Assembly (NCBI GenBank): GCA_937921865.1
Contig: CAKZWF010000032.1
Span: 1 to 45,338 of the forward strand
Length of the DNA: 45,338 nt
DNA from: an uncultured Pseudomonadales bacterium
Lineage (GTDB): Bacteria; Pseudomonadota; Gammaproteobacteria; Pseudomonadales; Azotimanducaceae
Direction: 5' to 3'
In this document: one piece after another, positions 7,918 to 16,451 of the stretch
Layout of the letters: each line of letters opens with the position of its first letter
Position numbering within the stretch: position 1 is the first letter of the stretch
Translations under genes and position numbers: made by a program
Notes under the pieces: model-generated
Database searches by the model: none
Told to the model about the DNA's origin: nothing
What the model saw: only the letters and a program-made list of their open reading frames with translations

Positions 7918-8861
7918 CAGTCGGTAACCGTACGACCAAAGTCTGACGGCATCTGTGGTCCCCATTGGCTGGCAGCGCCAACGTCCGGACCGTGGATCTG
8001 AAACTCGTGCTCAGCGTTCATAATGTCACCGTCAACAAAATGCTCGTGGATCATGCCCCAGGGATCACGCCAGTAGTCAAAGATCTGACTGCCCAGGGTG
8101 TGTCGACCAATTCCCCAGCTGTGTTTGTAGCCCTGCGCCTCGAGGTGTTCGTTGCCGACGTAGATGTCGTTGATATCGACAACTTCAAACGAGCAGTGAT
8201 TGAAACCAGGTTCGTCGAATGTCTGCGCCAGCAGCACCGAGTGATGGTCAGTAAACTCCTCGCCGCGATCGAACCGGCAGAAATAGGCAAAATCTTTATC
8301 ACCCACACCCACGCCATCACTACGCACGATGCCCAGGTGCCGATAGTACCAGTCCCAGCTTCGGGACAGGTTCGCAACGTTGATGCCGACATGACCGAGA
8401 CGTTTAACGCGTGCCGGCTGGCGCGGGCATCGGACGGTGTCTCCGTGTCGCTCCTGGCGACCCCCGAAGTTGACGGGATCGGTATTCTGAAGCAGCGGCG
8501 CGTGCGTCTGGGTACGGTGGATGACTTCAATCTGGAACCCGTCCGGGTCCGTCAGGATGACGCGTTTGCCGCCGCCCGGCTCATCAATCGCTGCTACGTC
8601 GGATGCATCTGGTGACGCGCTCAGCGCCTCAAGATCACTCTCACTATTTGCGTACAGCGCAAAGCCGAGGAACGCAGCCTCGCCCTTTTCAACCACGTGC
8701 ACGACATAGTCGGGACCTGCACCCCTCAGAAAGAGCGCGTGGTCGTTTTTTTCAACAGTCGTGAGACCAAAGTCATTCAGAAACGCCTCCATGCGGTCGA
8801 GGTCGGGAACGCGAAGGCGGGTATAAGCGACTTCTCTGGCTTTCATGATCGGTGCGTTCAT
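7917..8861 (-). CDS. Type I extradiol ring-cleavage dioxygenase (VOC family)
   Basis: A 314-residue two-domain vicinal-oxygen-chelate protein, the usual size of type I extradiol dioxygenases such as catechol 2,3-dioxygenase and 2,3-dihydroxybiphenyl dioxygenase. The C-terminal catalytic domain carries the metal facial triad H157 (L-G-H-V-G), H222 (F-N-H-C-S-F) and E273 (I-H-E-H-F). The N-terminal VOC domain (residues 8-116) lacks an obvious metal triad, as expected. It would open a catechol-type ring next to the hydroxyls using Fe(II) and O2. A strong AGGAG lies 7 bases before the ATG. The hydroxylase stop is 3 bases upstream and the SDR ATG overlaps its stop, so it sits in the middle of a coupled operon. 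The true catechol substrate is unknown. Confidence 0.92.
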   Translation of the reverse strand: MNAPIMKAREVAYTRLRVPDLDRMEAFLNDFGLTTVEKNDHALFLRGAGPDYVVHVVEKGEAAFLGFALYANSESDLEALSASPDASDVAAIDEPGGGKRVILTDPDGFQIEVIHRTQTHAPLLQNTDPVNFGGRQERHGDTVRCPRQPARVKRLGHVGINVANLSRSWDWYYRHLGIVRSDGVGVGDKDFAYFCRFDRGEEFTDHHSVLLAQTFDEPGFNHCSFEVVDINDIYVGNEHLEAQGYKHSWGIGRHTLGSQIFDYWRDPWGMIHEHFVDGDIMNAEHEFQIHGPDVGAASQWGPQMPSDFGRTVTD

Positions 8862-8864
8862 TGG

Positions 8865-10424
8865 TCAACTCCTGTTAGCCGGTATAAGGGACATCTGCTG
8901 CGCAGCGTCGTGCAGCAGATCATTTACGCTGATCTGTTCGGTTGTGAAGCCGTACACGTACCGGTCGGGACGCACGACAACGGCGTCGTGCTCATCGAGC
9001 AGCCTGTCCCACTGTCCGCGTACAACTTCCAGTTCATCGATGCCAACCAGTCGGCCGCCCGTCGCTGCAAGTAACTCAGTGGATATGTCATCTATAGCTG
9101 GCACCTGGCCGCGATGGACAACAGCAAACCCGTTACCCAGAAGATCATCCAGACGTACCCGCTCACCGGCACTGGTGAGCACATCCGGCTGGCTGAACAG
9201 GAAACCGCAGGGGCGCTCCAGGCCAACCTGCTGGTGACAGATCACACCATCGCGCAAAGGTGGCACCGTGCGACCCTGGCCATAACCTGAGGACTGATCC
9301 ATTGGCGGCGGAGGCGGATTGCCATCACGTTCAGCCTGTTCTGTCGCTGCGAAAAACTCCATCAGCTTGCCGATGTTCACAGCCCAGTCCACCAGGTCAC
9401 GCGCGTGTGCATCACGCTCAGCCTGATAGCTGTCAAGCAACGCCTCGGTGGCTTTGCCTTGTTTTATCAGCTTGAATTTCCACGCCAGATTGAGGACATC
9501 GCGCATGCCTGCGTTCATACCCTGACCCAGGAAGGGCGGTGTCTGATGCGCGGCATCACCGGCAAGCAGCACTCTGCCCGCTCGCCAGCTTCCCGCCACC
9601 GCGGCGTGAAAGGTATAGAGAGCTGATCGCCGCAGGCTGTAGGTGCCTGGTGGAGTCCACTGCTCGATCAGCTCGCGGACGTTCGCTTCGGCGCAGAAAG
9701 CTTCAGGGTCTTCACCATCGTTCAGGCGGAATTCCCAGCGTCGGTAGGGATCCCGAGTCGCCACATAGGTGGCGAGTCGATCCGGGTCACAGACCTGCAT
9801 GGTTCGAGGGCCCAGGGTGTGTCCGGATTTCAACTCAATGTCGACCACCAGCCAATCCTGGTCGTAGCCCAGACTCTGCCAGCTGATCCCAAGCGATCTG
9901 CGCACAAGGCTCGAAGCGCCATCACAGCCAAGCAGATACTGTGCGCTGAAGCTCTCCCGCTGATTGGTGTCCAGATTGGTCGTCTGCAGCTCAACACCCT
10001 CTTCGACTTCGCTGAACGCGCTGACTTCATAACCGGTACGCATATCAACATCAGCTTCTGCTGCGGCTCGGTTGCGAAGCCAGCCATCAATGTCAGGCTG
10101 GTCAAAAAACGCGTTGGTGTCCCAGCCATTGACGCCACCGGCGGACGGCTCGAAGCCAAAGATGACCTCCCGCCGGGAATTAACAAAGCCGACCCACTCA
10201 CCTTCACGCAATCGTTGCATCATCGCGTTCAGCTCATCGCCCAACCCGAGCGCCTGAAAACCACGGATGATTTCACCATCCATGTTGACCGCCCGAGGCA
10301 GCAGGTAGACTTCTTTGTCGCGGTCAAACGCGATGACTTTCAGTCCGGCCCTGGCCAGGAGTACCGCCGCGGCGCTGCCTACCGGCCCGAGACCCAGAAT
10401 CGCTATATCGTAGTCAGGCGTCAT
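8865..10424 (-). CDS. FAD-dependent aromatic hydroxylase (MhpA/PheA-like class A flavoprotein monooxygenase)
   Basis: A 519-residue group A flavoprotein monooxygenase, expected to hydroxylate a phenolic ring using NAD(P)H and O2. The FAD-binding GxGxxG is GLGPVG at residues 11-16, the DG motif is C-D-G at 167-169 and the GD motif is A-G-D-A-A-H from 288. A C-terminal thioredoxin-like domain of about 120 residues (from about 390) is as in MhpA and phenol hydroxylases. It lies directly upstream of the extradiol dioxygenase (3-base gap), the expected order for a hydroxylase that makes the catechol which the dioxygenase then cleaves. It is preceded by the FAH-family gene (14-base gap). The specific phenol is not predictable from sequence. 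Confidence 0.92.
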   Translation of the reverse strand: MTPDYDIAILGLGPVGSAAAVLLARAGLKVIAFDRDKEVYLLPRAVNMDGEIIRGFQALGLGDELNAMMQRLREGEWVGFVNSRREVIFGFEPSAGGVNGWDTNAFFDQPDIDGWLRNRAAAEADVDMRTGYEVSAFSEVEEGVELQTTNLDTNQRESFSAQYLLGCDGASSLVRRSLGISWQSLGYDQDWLVVDIELKSGHTLGPRTMQVCDPDRLATYVATRDPYRRWEFRLNDGEDPEAFCAEANVRELIEQWTPPGTYSLRRSALYTFHAAVAGSWRAGRVLLAGDAAHQTPPFLGQGMNAGMRDVLNLAWKFKLIKQGKATEALLDSYQAERDAHARDLVDWAVNIGKLMEFFAATEQAERDGNPPPPPMDQSSGYGQGRTVPPLRDGVICHQQVGLERPCGFLFSQPDVLTSAGERVRLDDLLGNGFAVVHRGQVPAIDDISTELLAATGGRLVGIDELEVVRGQWDRLLDEHDAVVVRPDRYVYGFTTEQISVNDLLHDAAQQMSLIPANRS

Positions 10425-10438
10425 GAGCTGGCCCCGGC

Positions 10439-11311
10439 CTATTCGATGATGCAGCGAGCGTCTTCGACGACAACCCGGTTTTCGATGAATCCGAGCTTCT
10501 CAACTTCCACCTTGACGACGTCGTCTGCCTTCAGAAAATGCGGTGGCTGCATGGCAACGCCAACACCGGAAGGTGTCCCCATGTACAGCACGTCGCCCAC
10601 GTCCAGAGTGAACGCCTGAGTCAGGTGGGCGATAGCATCGAAGCAATCGAAGATCAGATGTCTGGTATTGGAATGCTGACGTTCCTCACCGTTCACCCAG
10701 CAGCGGATCTCCAGGTTGTGGGGGTCGCCAACTTCATCCGGGGTTACCAGCCAGGGGCCGAGCGGACCGTGAGTGTCGAAGGATTTGCCGATCTGCATGG
10801 TCTGAACTCGAAGCTGCCAGTCCCTGACGCTGACATCGTTACCACAGCAATAGCCGGCGATGACTTCGTGGGCCTTTTCTCTCGGCACATGTTTGCAGCG
10901 TTTGCCGATTACCACGCAGAGTTCCGCCTCGTAATCGAGCCGACTGGACGCCATAGGCAGATTAATATCCGCGTAGGGGCCGTTGATGCAGTTGTGCTGT
11001 TTGTTGAACCACATCTGGTGTTTGGGTTTTTCCATGCCACTTTCTGCGACGTGATCAGCGTAGTTCAGACCAATCGCAAGCACCTTGCCAGGATTCGGCA
11101 GTGGCGCGTGCAGAGTGACCGCATCGGCGCTGATCAATGCGGATGATCCAGCGAGTGCAGCGGCGCGTTGCATCCCGCTGTCACCCGCCTGCAGCAGTTC
11201 CATCATGGTTGCCGGCAGTCCAGCCGCAGCAAGATCGATGATTCCTCCTTCAACGAGGAGACCGGTGCGTGGCGTATCAGAATCGGCGTTGGAAAACGTT
11301 ACAAGTTTCAT
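10439..11311 (-). CDS. Fumarylacetoacetate hydrolase family protein (ring-fission product hydrolase/isomerase)
   Basis: A 290-residue FAH-family enzyme, the usual length for bacterial HpcE/acylpyruvase-like members. The metal-binding acidic residues are E128 and E130 (L-D-Y-E-A-E-L) and D159 (G-N-D-V-S). The core begins around G-K-V-L-A-I-G-L-N-Y-A-D-H at residues 75-87, with an N-terminal lid domain before it. Members hydrolyse or isomerise 2-hydroxymuconate or acylpyruvate-type ring-fission products with Mg2+ or Mn2+. The ATG overlaps the TetR stop (ATGA, 11308-11311), so TetR, hydrolase, hydroxylase, dioxygenase, SDR and phosphatase form one transcription unit. In the inferred pathway it acts after extradiol cleavage. 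Confidence 0.9.
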   Translation of the reverse strand: MKLVTFSNADSDTPRTGLLVEGGIIDLAAAGLPATMMELLQAGDSGMQRAAALAGSSALISADAVTLHAPLPNPGKVLAIGLNYADHVAESGMEKPKHQMWFNKQHNCINGPYADINLPMASSRLDYEAELCVVIGKRCKHVPREKAHEVIAGYCCGNDVSVRDWQLRVQTMQIGKSFDTHGPLGPWLVTPDEVGDPHNLEIRCWVNGEERQHSNTRHLIFDCFDAIAHLTQAFTLDVGDVLYMGTPSGVGVAMQPPHFLKADDVVKVEVEKLGFIENRVVVEDARCIIE

Positions 11312-11961
11312 GATGTCTCTTCCGCGGGTAAGGGTTGGTGGGCAAGTTCGTGGGCATCTTCAGCCGGCACGCCGAACACGCGCAGCATCAGTTCTGTGGC
11401 TGTGTCGACCTTCTCGTCAACATCTGCCTCGTCCAAACACTGCTTCACCACATTGATGAAGCCGCCAAAGCCGAAGTTAGTGGTCAGTTTGATATCTGAG
11501 ATTTCAAACCGGCCAGAGCGAATGCCCTTCTCGATATCGCGCAAACTGTAGGATCTGAATGCCATGGCCATCTCCTCCAGCGGAGCTGCCGAATGTTTGA
11601 GATACCAGCGCCAGATCGGATTGGTCTTCACTTCTCGAGCTGTGAGTCGAGCTGACAGCGCAATGATTGCTGCAGGGTCGCTCAGGTCTGCGGTGAGCCT
11701 CTGGAAGCGCTCGTCCATGGCGCTGGCGTACTCGGCGACTATCGGCGTGAGCACGTCGTGTTTTGATTTGAAGTGCAGATAAAACGAGCCGTGGCCAACA
11801 TCGGCAGCGCTGGTAAGGTCGGCAATGGTGATGTCATCAATGGGACGTTCGCTCAGCAGATCGGTGGCCGCAGCAATGATTCGGGCCTTTGCCTGCTGCT
11901 GTTTGCGCTCAACGCGGGAGAGTTTCTGCGGTTCCGATACCTGCTGCGCGGCCCTGGGCAT
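11308..11961 (-). CDS. TetR/AcrR-family regulator heading the aromatic operon
   Basis: A 217-residue TetR-type repressor. The N-terminal helix-turn-helix spans about residues 25-70, with the signature I-A-D-L-T-S-A-A-D-V-G-H-G-S-F-Y-L-H-F. The C-terminal two thirds is the ligand-binding and dimerisation region. ATG 11961 is preferred; a TTG two codons upstream (11967) is an alternative. No strong Shine-Dalgarno is visible, which fits low expression. It is the first gene of the minus-strand operon and is divergent from the sulfatase. Two copies of a TGACT-N2-AGTCA palindrome lie in the gap, at 22 bases upstream of this gene and 30 bases upstream of the sulfatase. It probably represses both units and is relieved by a pathway intermediate (inference). 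Confidence 0.9.
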   Translation of the reverse strand: MPRAAQQVSEPQKLSRVERKQQQAKARIIAAATDLLSERPIDDITIADLTSAADVGHGSFYLHFKSKHDVLTPIVAEYASAMDERFQRLTADLSDPAAIIALSARLTAREVKTNPIWRWYLKHSAAPLEEMAMAFRSYSLRDIEKGIRSGRFEISDIKLTTNFGFGGFINVVKQCLDEADVDEKVDTATELMLRVFGVPAEDAHELAHQPLPAEETS

Positions 11962-11982
11962 AGCCAAACACTCGAAAATAAA

Positions 11983-11994
11983 TGACTGAAGTCA
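11983..11994. promoter_or_regulatory. Operator copy 1 (TGACTGAAGTCA)
   Basis: A 12-bp inverted repeat, arms TGACT/AGTCA with a GA centre, 22 bases before the TetR ATG on the minus strand. It matches the arms of the second copy at 12015. I infer a TetR-family operator for autoregulation and operon control. Confidence 0.7.
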
Positions 11995-12014
11995 AAAATG
12001 ATTGCATATATTTA

Positions 12015-12026
12015 TGACTATAGTCA
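12015..12026. promoter_or_regulatory. Operator copy 2 (TGACTATAGTCA)
   Basis: A perfect 12-bp palindrome with the same TGACT/AGTCA arms as copy 1 and a TA centre. It starts 32 bases from copy 1, about three helical turns, so dimers on both sites would face the same side. It lies 30 bases before the sulfatase ATG at 12057. Confidence 0.7.
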
Positions 12027-12056
12027 ATAATGATTTCGTCCAAACCGGAGCGGCAG

Positions 12057-13667
12057 ATGAAACCTTTCAACATTCTGATGATCACCACTGATCAGGAGCA
12101 GTCATATGTCGATCTGCCGTCTGCTCTTGCGCTCCCCGGCCACAATCGCCTGCGCGAGCAATCGATCGCTTTTCGAAAATTCCAGGTGAACTCGACACCG
12201 TGCGGCCCGTCCCGGTCCGTCATCTACTCCGGTCAGCACACCCAGCGGACGGGATTGTTTGTGAACCCCAACGTGCCGCCGCATCCTGAATTGCCGCGCA
12301 ACATGCCCACCCTCGGCTCGATGTTTGCAGAGCTCGGCTACTACGCGGCGTACAAGGGCAAGTGGCATCTATCGCACCTGAACCACGGCATCGAGTTTGA
12401 TCAGCAACGTTTTCCAGAGACCACCCGGGCGCTGGAACCCTGGGGTTTCCATGAATACACCCACGATGGCGATCATCACGGCCTGGCCTGGGACGGCTAT
12501 ATGCACGATGGTGCCATTGCCGCCGATGCAGCCAACTGGCTGCTCGGCGCAAACGGCCGCAAGCCTGATGATCAGCCCTGGTTGCTGGCAGTCAACTTCA
12601 TTAATCCGCACGACGTAATGTTTTTCGATGCCACAGGCAGCATGGCCGAGGAGCGTCTCGACCCGGTCAGGGTCGCCCCGCTGCTGCCCGCCCCTCACGC
12701 GCCGATCTATCGCGACCAGCTCGATATACCACTGCCAGTCAGCTTTACCGACAATCTCGACCGCAAACCTTCCGCCCATCGGCAGGACCAGCGTCTGGCT
12801 GATCTGATGTATGGCCACCTGCCGCTCGATAACGAAGCGGCCTGGCGCAATCATCGCAATTTCTACTTCAACTGCATTCGCGACGTTGACCAGCACATCT
12901 GCCAGGTTCTGGACGCGCTGGAGCAGTCGGGCGAAGCAGACCGGACCATCGTCGTGTTCACCTCCGACCATGGAGAGATGGCTGGTGCGCATGGCATGCG
13001 GCAGAAAGGTGCGTCTATTTACAAAGAGAACGTGGGTGTCTCCTGCTTTGTGAACCACCCGGATATTCAGGGCGGAAAAGAAACTGACAGCCTGGCGACC
13101 TCGGTAGATCTGATCCCGACGCTGTTGGCTATTTCTGGCGCCGATGTGAGCGACATCTACGAACGCTGGCCGGATCTGAAAGGAGTGTCATTCAGTCCAG
13201 CTCTGACAGGACAAACCAGCGAACGCGACCAGCGCGGCATGCTGCTGAACTACACCGCCACCCTCGCCTGGGATGTTGATTTTGTCGAAACCCTGTTTCG
13301 TGGTCAGGTTCGCGGCGAGTTCACAGACCTCGAAAAACAGCAGCTGGCCGCCGGTCAGTCTCTGGAGCAGTTTGCCTGCTATCGGGGTATCTGTGATGGT
13401 CGCTACAAGTTTGCCCGCTACTTCAAGCCAGCAGAACATCACGTTCCCGAAGACTGGGACACGCTCCTGCGCCACAACGAACTGGAGCTGTATGACACCG
13501 AATCAGATCCGCACGAGTTGAATAACCTCGCGTTTGAGCCTGAATCGCATCGAGACCTGATCCTGACTCTGAATGATCGATTAAATGCGCTGATAGCTGA
13601 GGAAATCGGCGCCGACGATGGCAGCTGGTACTCGTCGCGCAGGAGCTACCGGCTGGGTGGAGCGTAG
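12057..13667 (+). CDS. Sulfatase (type I, formylglycine-dependent; aryl/choline-sulfatase-like)
   Basis: A 536-residue type I sulfatase with no signal peptide, so likely cytoplasmic. The maturation motif C-G-P-S-R at residues 49-53 (C-x-P-S-R) supplies the cysteine that becomes formylglycine. Metal-binding elements are T-T-D-Q near residue 12 and F-T-S-D-H-G-E in the C-terminal half; G-K-W-H and the YDxxxDPxExxN motif near the C-terminus are also present. ATG 12057 is preferred over ATG 12030 because GGAG at 12047-12050 is correctly spaced and because the second operator then lies upstream of the coding region. The gene diverges from TetR across the paired operators. It is expected to hydrolyse a sulfate ester, probably releasing a phenol for the divergent ring-cleavage operon (inference). 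Confidence 0.9.
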   Translation: MKPFNILMITTDQEQSYVDLPSALALPGHNRLREQSIAFRKFQVNSTPCGPSRSVIYSGQHTQRTGLFVNPNVPPHPELPRNMPTLGSMFAELGYYAAYKGKWHLSHLNHGIEFDQQRFPETTRALEPWGFHEYTHDGDHHGLAWDGYMHDGAIAADAANWLLGANGRKPDDQPWLLAVNFINPHDVMFFDATGSMAEERLDPVRVAPLLPAPHAPIYRDQLDIPLPVSFTDNLDRKPSAHRQDQRLADLMYGHLPLDNEAAWRNHRNFYFNCIRDVDQHICQVLDALEQSGEADRTIVVFTSDHGEMAGAHGMRQKGASIYKENVGVSCFVNHPDIQGGKETDSLATSVDLIPTLLAISGADVSDIYERWPDLKGVSFSPALTGQTSERDQRGMLLNYTATLAWDVDFVETLFRGQVRGEFTDLEKQQLAAGQSLEQFACYRGICDGRYKFARYFKPAEHHVPEDWDTLLRHNELELYDTESDPHELNNLAFEPESHRDLILTLNDRLNALIAEEIGADDGSWYSSRRSYRLGGA

Positions 13668-13712
13668 GATTATTCAAAACCTATGCCCCACATCCGACCT
13701 TTGATGACCTGC

Positions 13713-14621
13713 TCACGGCAGCAGCTTCAACACTTCATTGGAAAAAGCACTCTCGTTTCCTTCAGTATCGACCGCGCTCATGCTTACGTAGTACTCGCCG
13801 GATTTAGCCTCAAACTCATGCGAAGTGGCGCTCTTATCATTGACCACGATGCTGTCCTGGTAGGTGCGACTGCTGCTGCCAAAATAGATTCGGTATCCGG
13901 CGAGATCGGTCAAAGACGAGCCATCAACGTTCTCAGAAGGCGCGAGCCAGCTCAGCTGTACGCTGCCGATTCGGTCAATCTGCAACATGGCCAGAGCGCT
14001 GCCACCCGGACCTGAGCAGGTCAGGGTAAAGGTGCTGGCGCCGTCGAACGGACCAATCTGCTGCGAGCCTGCGACGGCTTTCTGACCAGACCAGTCGCCA
14101 CTTGCCTGGCAGGAATCTGCATCGGTCGAACTCCAGCTTAACGTAGCCAACTCATCTACACGCACTTCCCGTTGATCGGTCGAGAACGTGACAGAAGGCT
14201 CGGACACTGGCTCCGGAGTCGGTTCAGGCTCTGGCGCGGATGCCGGTTCCGGCACGGGTTCTGGCGCCGGATCCTCAACGGTCAGCACAAGGCTCTCGCT
14301 GACACCGCCACCTTTCGAACTGCACTTCAGATGGTAGGTTCCAGAAGCATTCAGCGGTGGGGTGCGATAAACCCCTTCGGTAGGCCACTTGCCGTCCCAC
14401 GCGCCGGACGCGTTACAGAACCGAGTGCCTGCTGATGCCCAGCTTAAAAGCGCACGCTCGCCTGTCTGGTAGATCGTCTTGTCGGCTGTGAACGATAAGA
14501 TCGCGTTACTCGAGCCTCCGCCATCGCCAGGAGGATTGTTACGCTTAGCTAGTGCAGGTTCGCTGCCTAACAGGCAAAGAACGGCAACGGTAATCAGTAT
14601 TCGCGCTGAATCCAATGTCAT
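13713..14621 (-). CDS. Secreted protein with two Ig/PKD-like domains, a Pro-Glu linker and a fibronectin type III domain
   Basis: A 302-residue exported protein. ATG 14621 gives an N-terminal signal peptide (hydrophobic ILITVAVLCLLG, cleavage near A-L-A) and has GGGGA just upstream; the frame continues to 14666. Two related beta-sandwich domains (about residues 40-115 and 145-215) each hold the pattern L-S-W-x-S/A...C-x-A-S-G-x-W...C-S, with a cysteine pair that could form a disulfide. Between them is a P-E-P repeat linker. The C-terminal 85 residues form an Fn3 domain (V-Q-L-S-W...A-G-Y-R-I-Y-F-G...S-A-V-D-T-E-G-N-E-S). Likely an envelope or extracellular binding protein; ligand unknown. It converges on the sulfatase with 45 bases between stops. 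Confidence 0.82.
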   Translation of the reverse strand: MTLDSARILITVAVLCLLGSEPALAKRNNPPGDGGGSSNAILSFTADKTIYQTGERALLSWASAGTRFCNASGAWDGKWPTEGVYRTPPLNASGTYHLKCSSKGGGVSESLVLTVEDPAPEPVPEPASAPEPEPTPEPVSEPSVTFSTDQREVRVDELATLSWSSTDADSCQASGDWSGQKAVAGSQQIGPFDGASTFTLTCSGPGGSALAMLQIDRIGSVQLSWLAPSENVDGSSLTDLAGYRIYFGSSSRTYQDSIVVNDKSATSHEFEAKSGEYYVSMSAVDTEGNESAFSNEVLKLLP

Positions 14622-14992
14622 ATTGTCCCCTACTGCTGGCGGTCCCGGCCAGCTGCTAACTGTCATGAGCAGAAGGTTAGGAGATTGGCCGTCTCGCTTC
14701 CGAGGAAGGCTTCACAGTAGAAGCGATACTCACTAGGTGTTTTGAAGAAACTTTGACGTCGTAGGGTCTGCGTCGATGTTCGACTGCCGCAGTTCTCAAT
14801 GACAGGTCACATCGAATAACGAGGCACGAGCATCGTCATCCCGCTACATTTCTCGCCAGGCCCGAACACGATTTCGACAACGAATTCTGGACCGCAGTGA
14901 AACAGGTATGCCTTGTGCCGTTTCATTACACTCGTGATGAATATTTGCCGATGGTAATGTGAATCAGTCGAACTGAATGTTGGGAGGTCGAG

Positions 14993-15613
14993 ATGAGCTG
15001 GCCAAAAACTGCAGCCTGGTGGTTCATGATGCTGCTGGCCTTCGCCATCGGTGTATATGCACTGAGCTACTTCTACTTTCCCGACATGATCGACCCGGAA
15101 TTCAAAACACGCTTCGATGCCATTCCCTGGTCGGCCAGATTGCACATCTTTCCAGGCGGCCTGGCGCTCATTGTAGGTGCATTTCAGTTTCACAGCGGCC
15201 TGCGTGAGCGCTGGACGAACATCCATCGAAACTGTGGGCGCGCTTATGTTGTTTTTGTGTTGTCCGGCGCGATGGGCGGTCTTTTACTGGCCTGGCATGC
15301 ACCACACAGCCCGGCGACGCGTTTAGGATTTGCGTCCCTGGCGGTGGTCTGGTTTTACTCAGGCGCTATGGCTTACTTCGCCATCCGAGCAGGGAATATC
15401 GCCTTACACCGGCAGTGGATGATTCGGTCTTACGCACTGACGCTGGCGGCGGTCACGCTGCGAATTCAGCTGCCGCTCTATCAAGGTGCTTTGGGCATGA
15501 GTTTTGACGAGGCTTACGCGATTGTTGCCTGGTTCTGCTGGATCCCCAATCTGATAATTGCTGAGTGGTTTTTTAATCAGGCTCCGCTGCGCCTTAATCG
15601 CCCAGCGGTTTAA
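14993..15613 (+). CDS. DUF2306 family membrane protein
   Basis: A 206-residue integral membrane protein with about five hydrophobic segments (for example residues 9-28, 48-68, 80-98, 110-128 and near the C-terminus). The H-R-x-x-G-R-A-Y-V segment after the second helix and a later H-R-Q-W-M-I-R-S-Y-A segment match the DUF2306 family, which is distantly like cytochrome b561-type heme proteins; the conserved histidines suggest but do not prove heme binding. GGGAGG lies before the ATG. Its 3' end overlaps the convergent methyltransferase gene by 20 bases. The 370-base gap upstream (14622-14992) holds no other gene I can support. Function unknown. Confidence 0.82.
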   Translation: MSWPKTAAWWFMMLLAFAIGVYALSYFYFPDMIDPEFKTRFDAIPWSARLHIFPGGLALIVGAFQFHSGLRERWTNIHRNCGRAYVVFVLSGAMGGLLLAWHAPHSPATRLGFASLAVVWFYSGAMAYFAIRAGNIALHRQWMIRSYALTLAAVTLRIQLPLYQGALGMSFDEAYAIVAWFCWIPNLIIAEWFFNQAPLRLNRPAV

Positions 15614-16451
15614 CAAACTTCAGCAGAAACCGGTCACTCTCCCCGATCGCCAGATAGCGCGCCCTATCCTTCTCACCGAGCGCCAGCGAAGGCGGCAGGG
15701 TCCAGACGCCCGCTTCATAATCTTTGCTGTCTTGCGGATTTCGCAAAATGGATGCCTCGGCAACGAGTTCGAAGCCAGCGGCTTGCGCCATCGCAATGGT
15801 GCGTTCTTTTGAAATGTAGCCGTTTGCGGCCAACGGATCTTCGTTGGCGACGTCGTCCCACTGATGATCGACGATGCCGAGAACGCCGCCAGGTTTCAGC
15901 ACATCGTAAGTCGCCTGAAAAGCCAGTCCTGCATGAGCGCCCTTGTCATAGAGATCCATAACCAGGTTGTGCACGTTCCGGAAGGTCAGTACCAGATCAG
16001 CACTGGCCGCTGGTGCCATACGCAGCGAATACGGCAGATCAAGTTCAGTAACAATGACTGAGCCATACAGGTCGGGGTGGGTGCCGAGCCTAGTCAGGTA
16101 AGCGCCCAGGCCACGACGCTGATAGCCGTAGGGTCCATTCGGACTGTATTGCGCAGCGTAGAACTTCCCACGATCTTTCAGAACCGGGGCAAGGATCTCG
16201 GTATACCAGCCGGCTCCAGGCCAGATCTCGACTACAGTCATGTCCGAGCGCAAGCCGACAAATTCCAGCACTTCATAAGGCTTCCGGTAAACGTCCCTGG
16301 CACGGTTCTCGTCGCTTCGGTGCTCTCCGGAAATAGACTTCTGCAACAGCGCGGCCGTCGCGCTATCCAGCTCTGCCTGAGCCGGAACTGTCCAGCCAGC
16401 CAGCAACAACATAGAGACAGCTGAAACCCAACTCAGCGCTTTCAAAACCAT
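15594..16451 (-). CDS. Signal-peptide class I SAM-dependent methyltransferase-like protein
   Basis: A 285-residue protein with a clear N-terminal signal peptide (residues 1-26, cleavage near A-Q-A) followed by a class I methyltransferase fold. Motif I is V-V-E-I-W-P-G-A-G-W-Y-T-E, with an acidic start and glycine pair; L-D-L-P-Y and D-L-V-L-T-F-R-N-V-H are later core strands. Such predicted exported methyltransferases occur in many Proteobacteria, but SAM is not expected in the periplasm, so enzyme activity there is open. It overlaps the DUF2306 gene by 20 bases at the 3' ends (convergent). No catalytic partner is visible nearby. Confidence 0.85.
   Translation of the reverse strand: MVLKALSWVSAVSMLLLAGWTVPAQAELDSATAALLQKSISGEHRSDENRARDVYRKPYEVLEFVGLRSDMTVVEIWPGAGWYTEILAPVLKDRGKFYAAQYSPNGPYGYQRRGLGAYLTRLGTHPDLYGSVIVTELDLPYSLRMAPAASADLVLTFRNVHNLVMDLYDKGAHAGLAFQATYDVLKPGGVLGIVDHQWDDVANEDPLAANGYISKERTIAMAQAAGFELVAEASILRNPQDSKDYEAGVWTLPPSLALGEKDRARYLAIGESDRFLLKFVKPLGD

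Noticed and set aside
8051..8530. Minus-strand ORF inside the dioxygenase gene
   Set aside because: It is a shadow frame of a gene with full metal triad.
14807..15226. Minus-strand ORF of 139 residues
   Set aside because: It overlaps the DUF2306 gene, which has a good ribosome site and family match.
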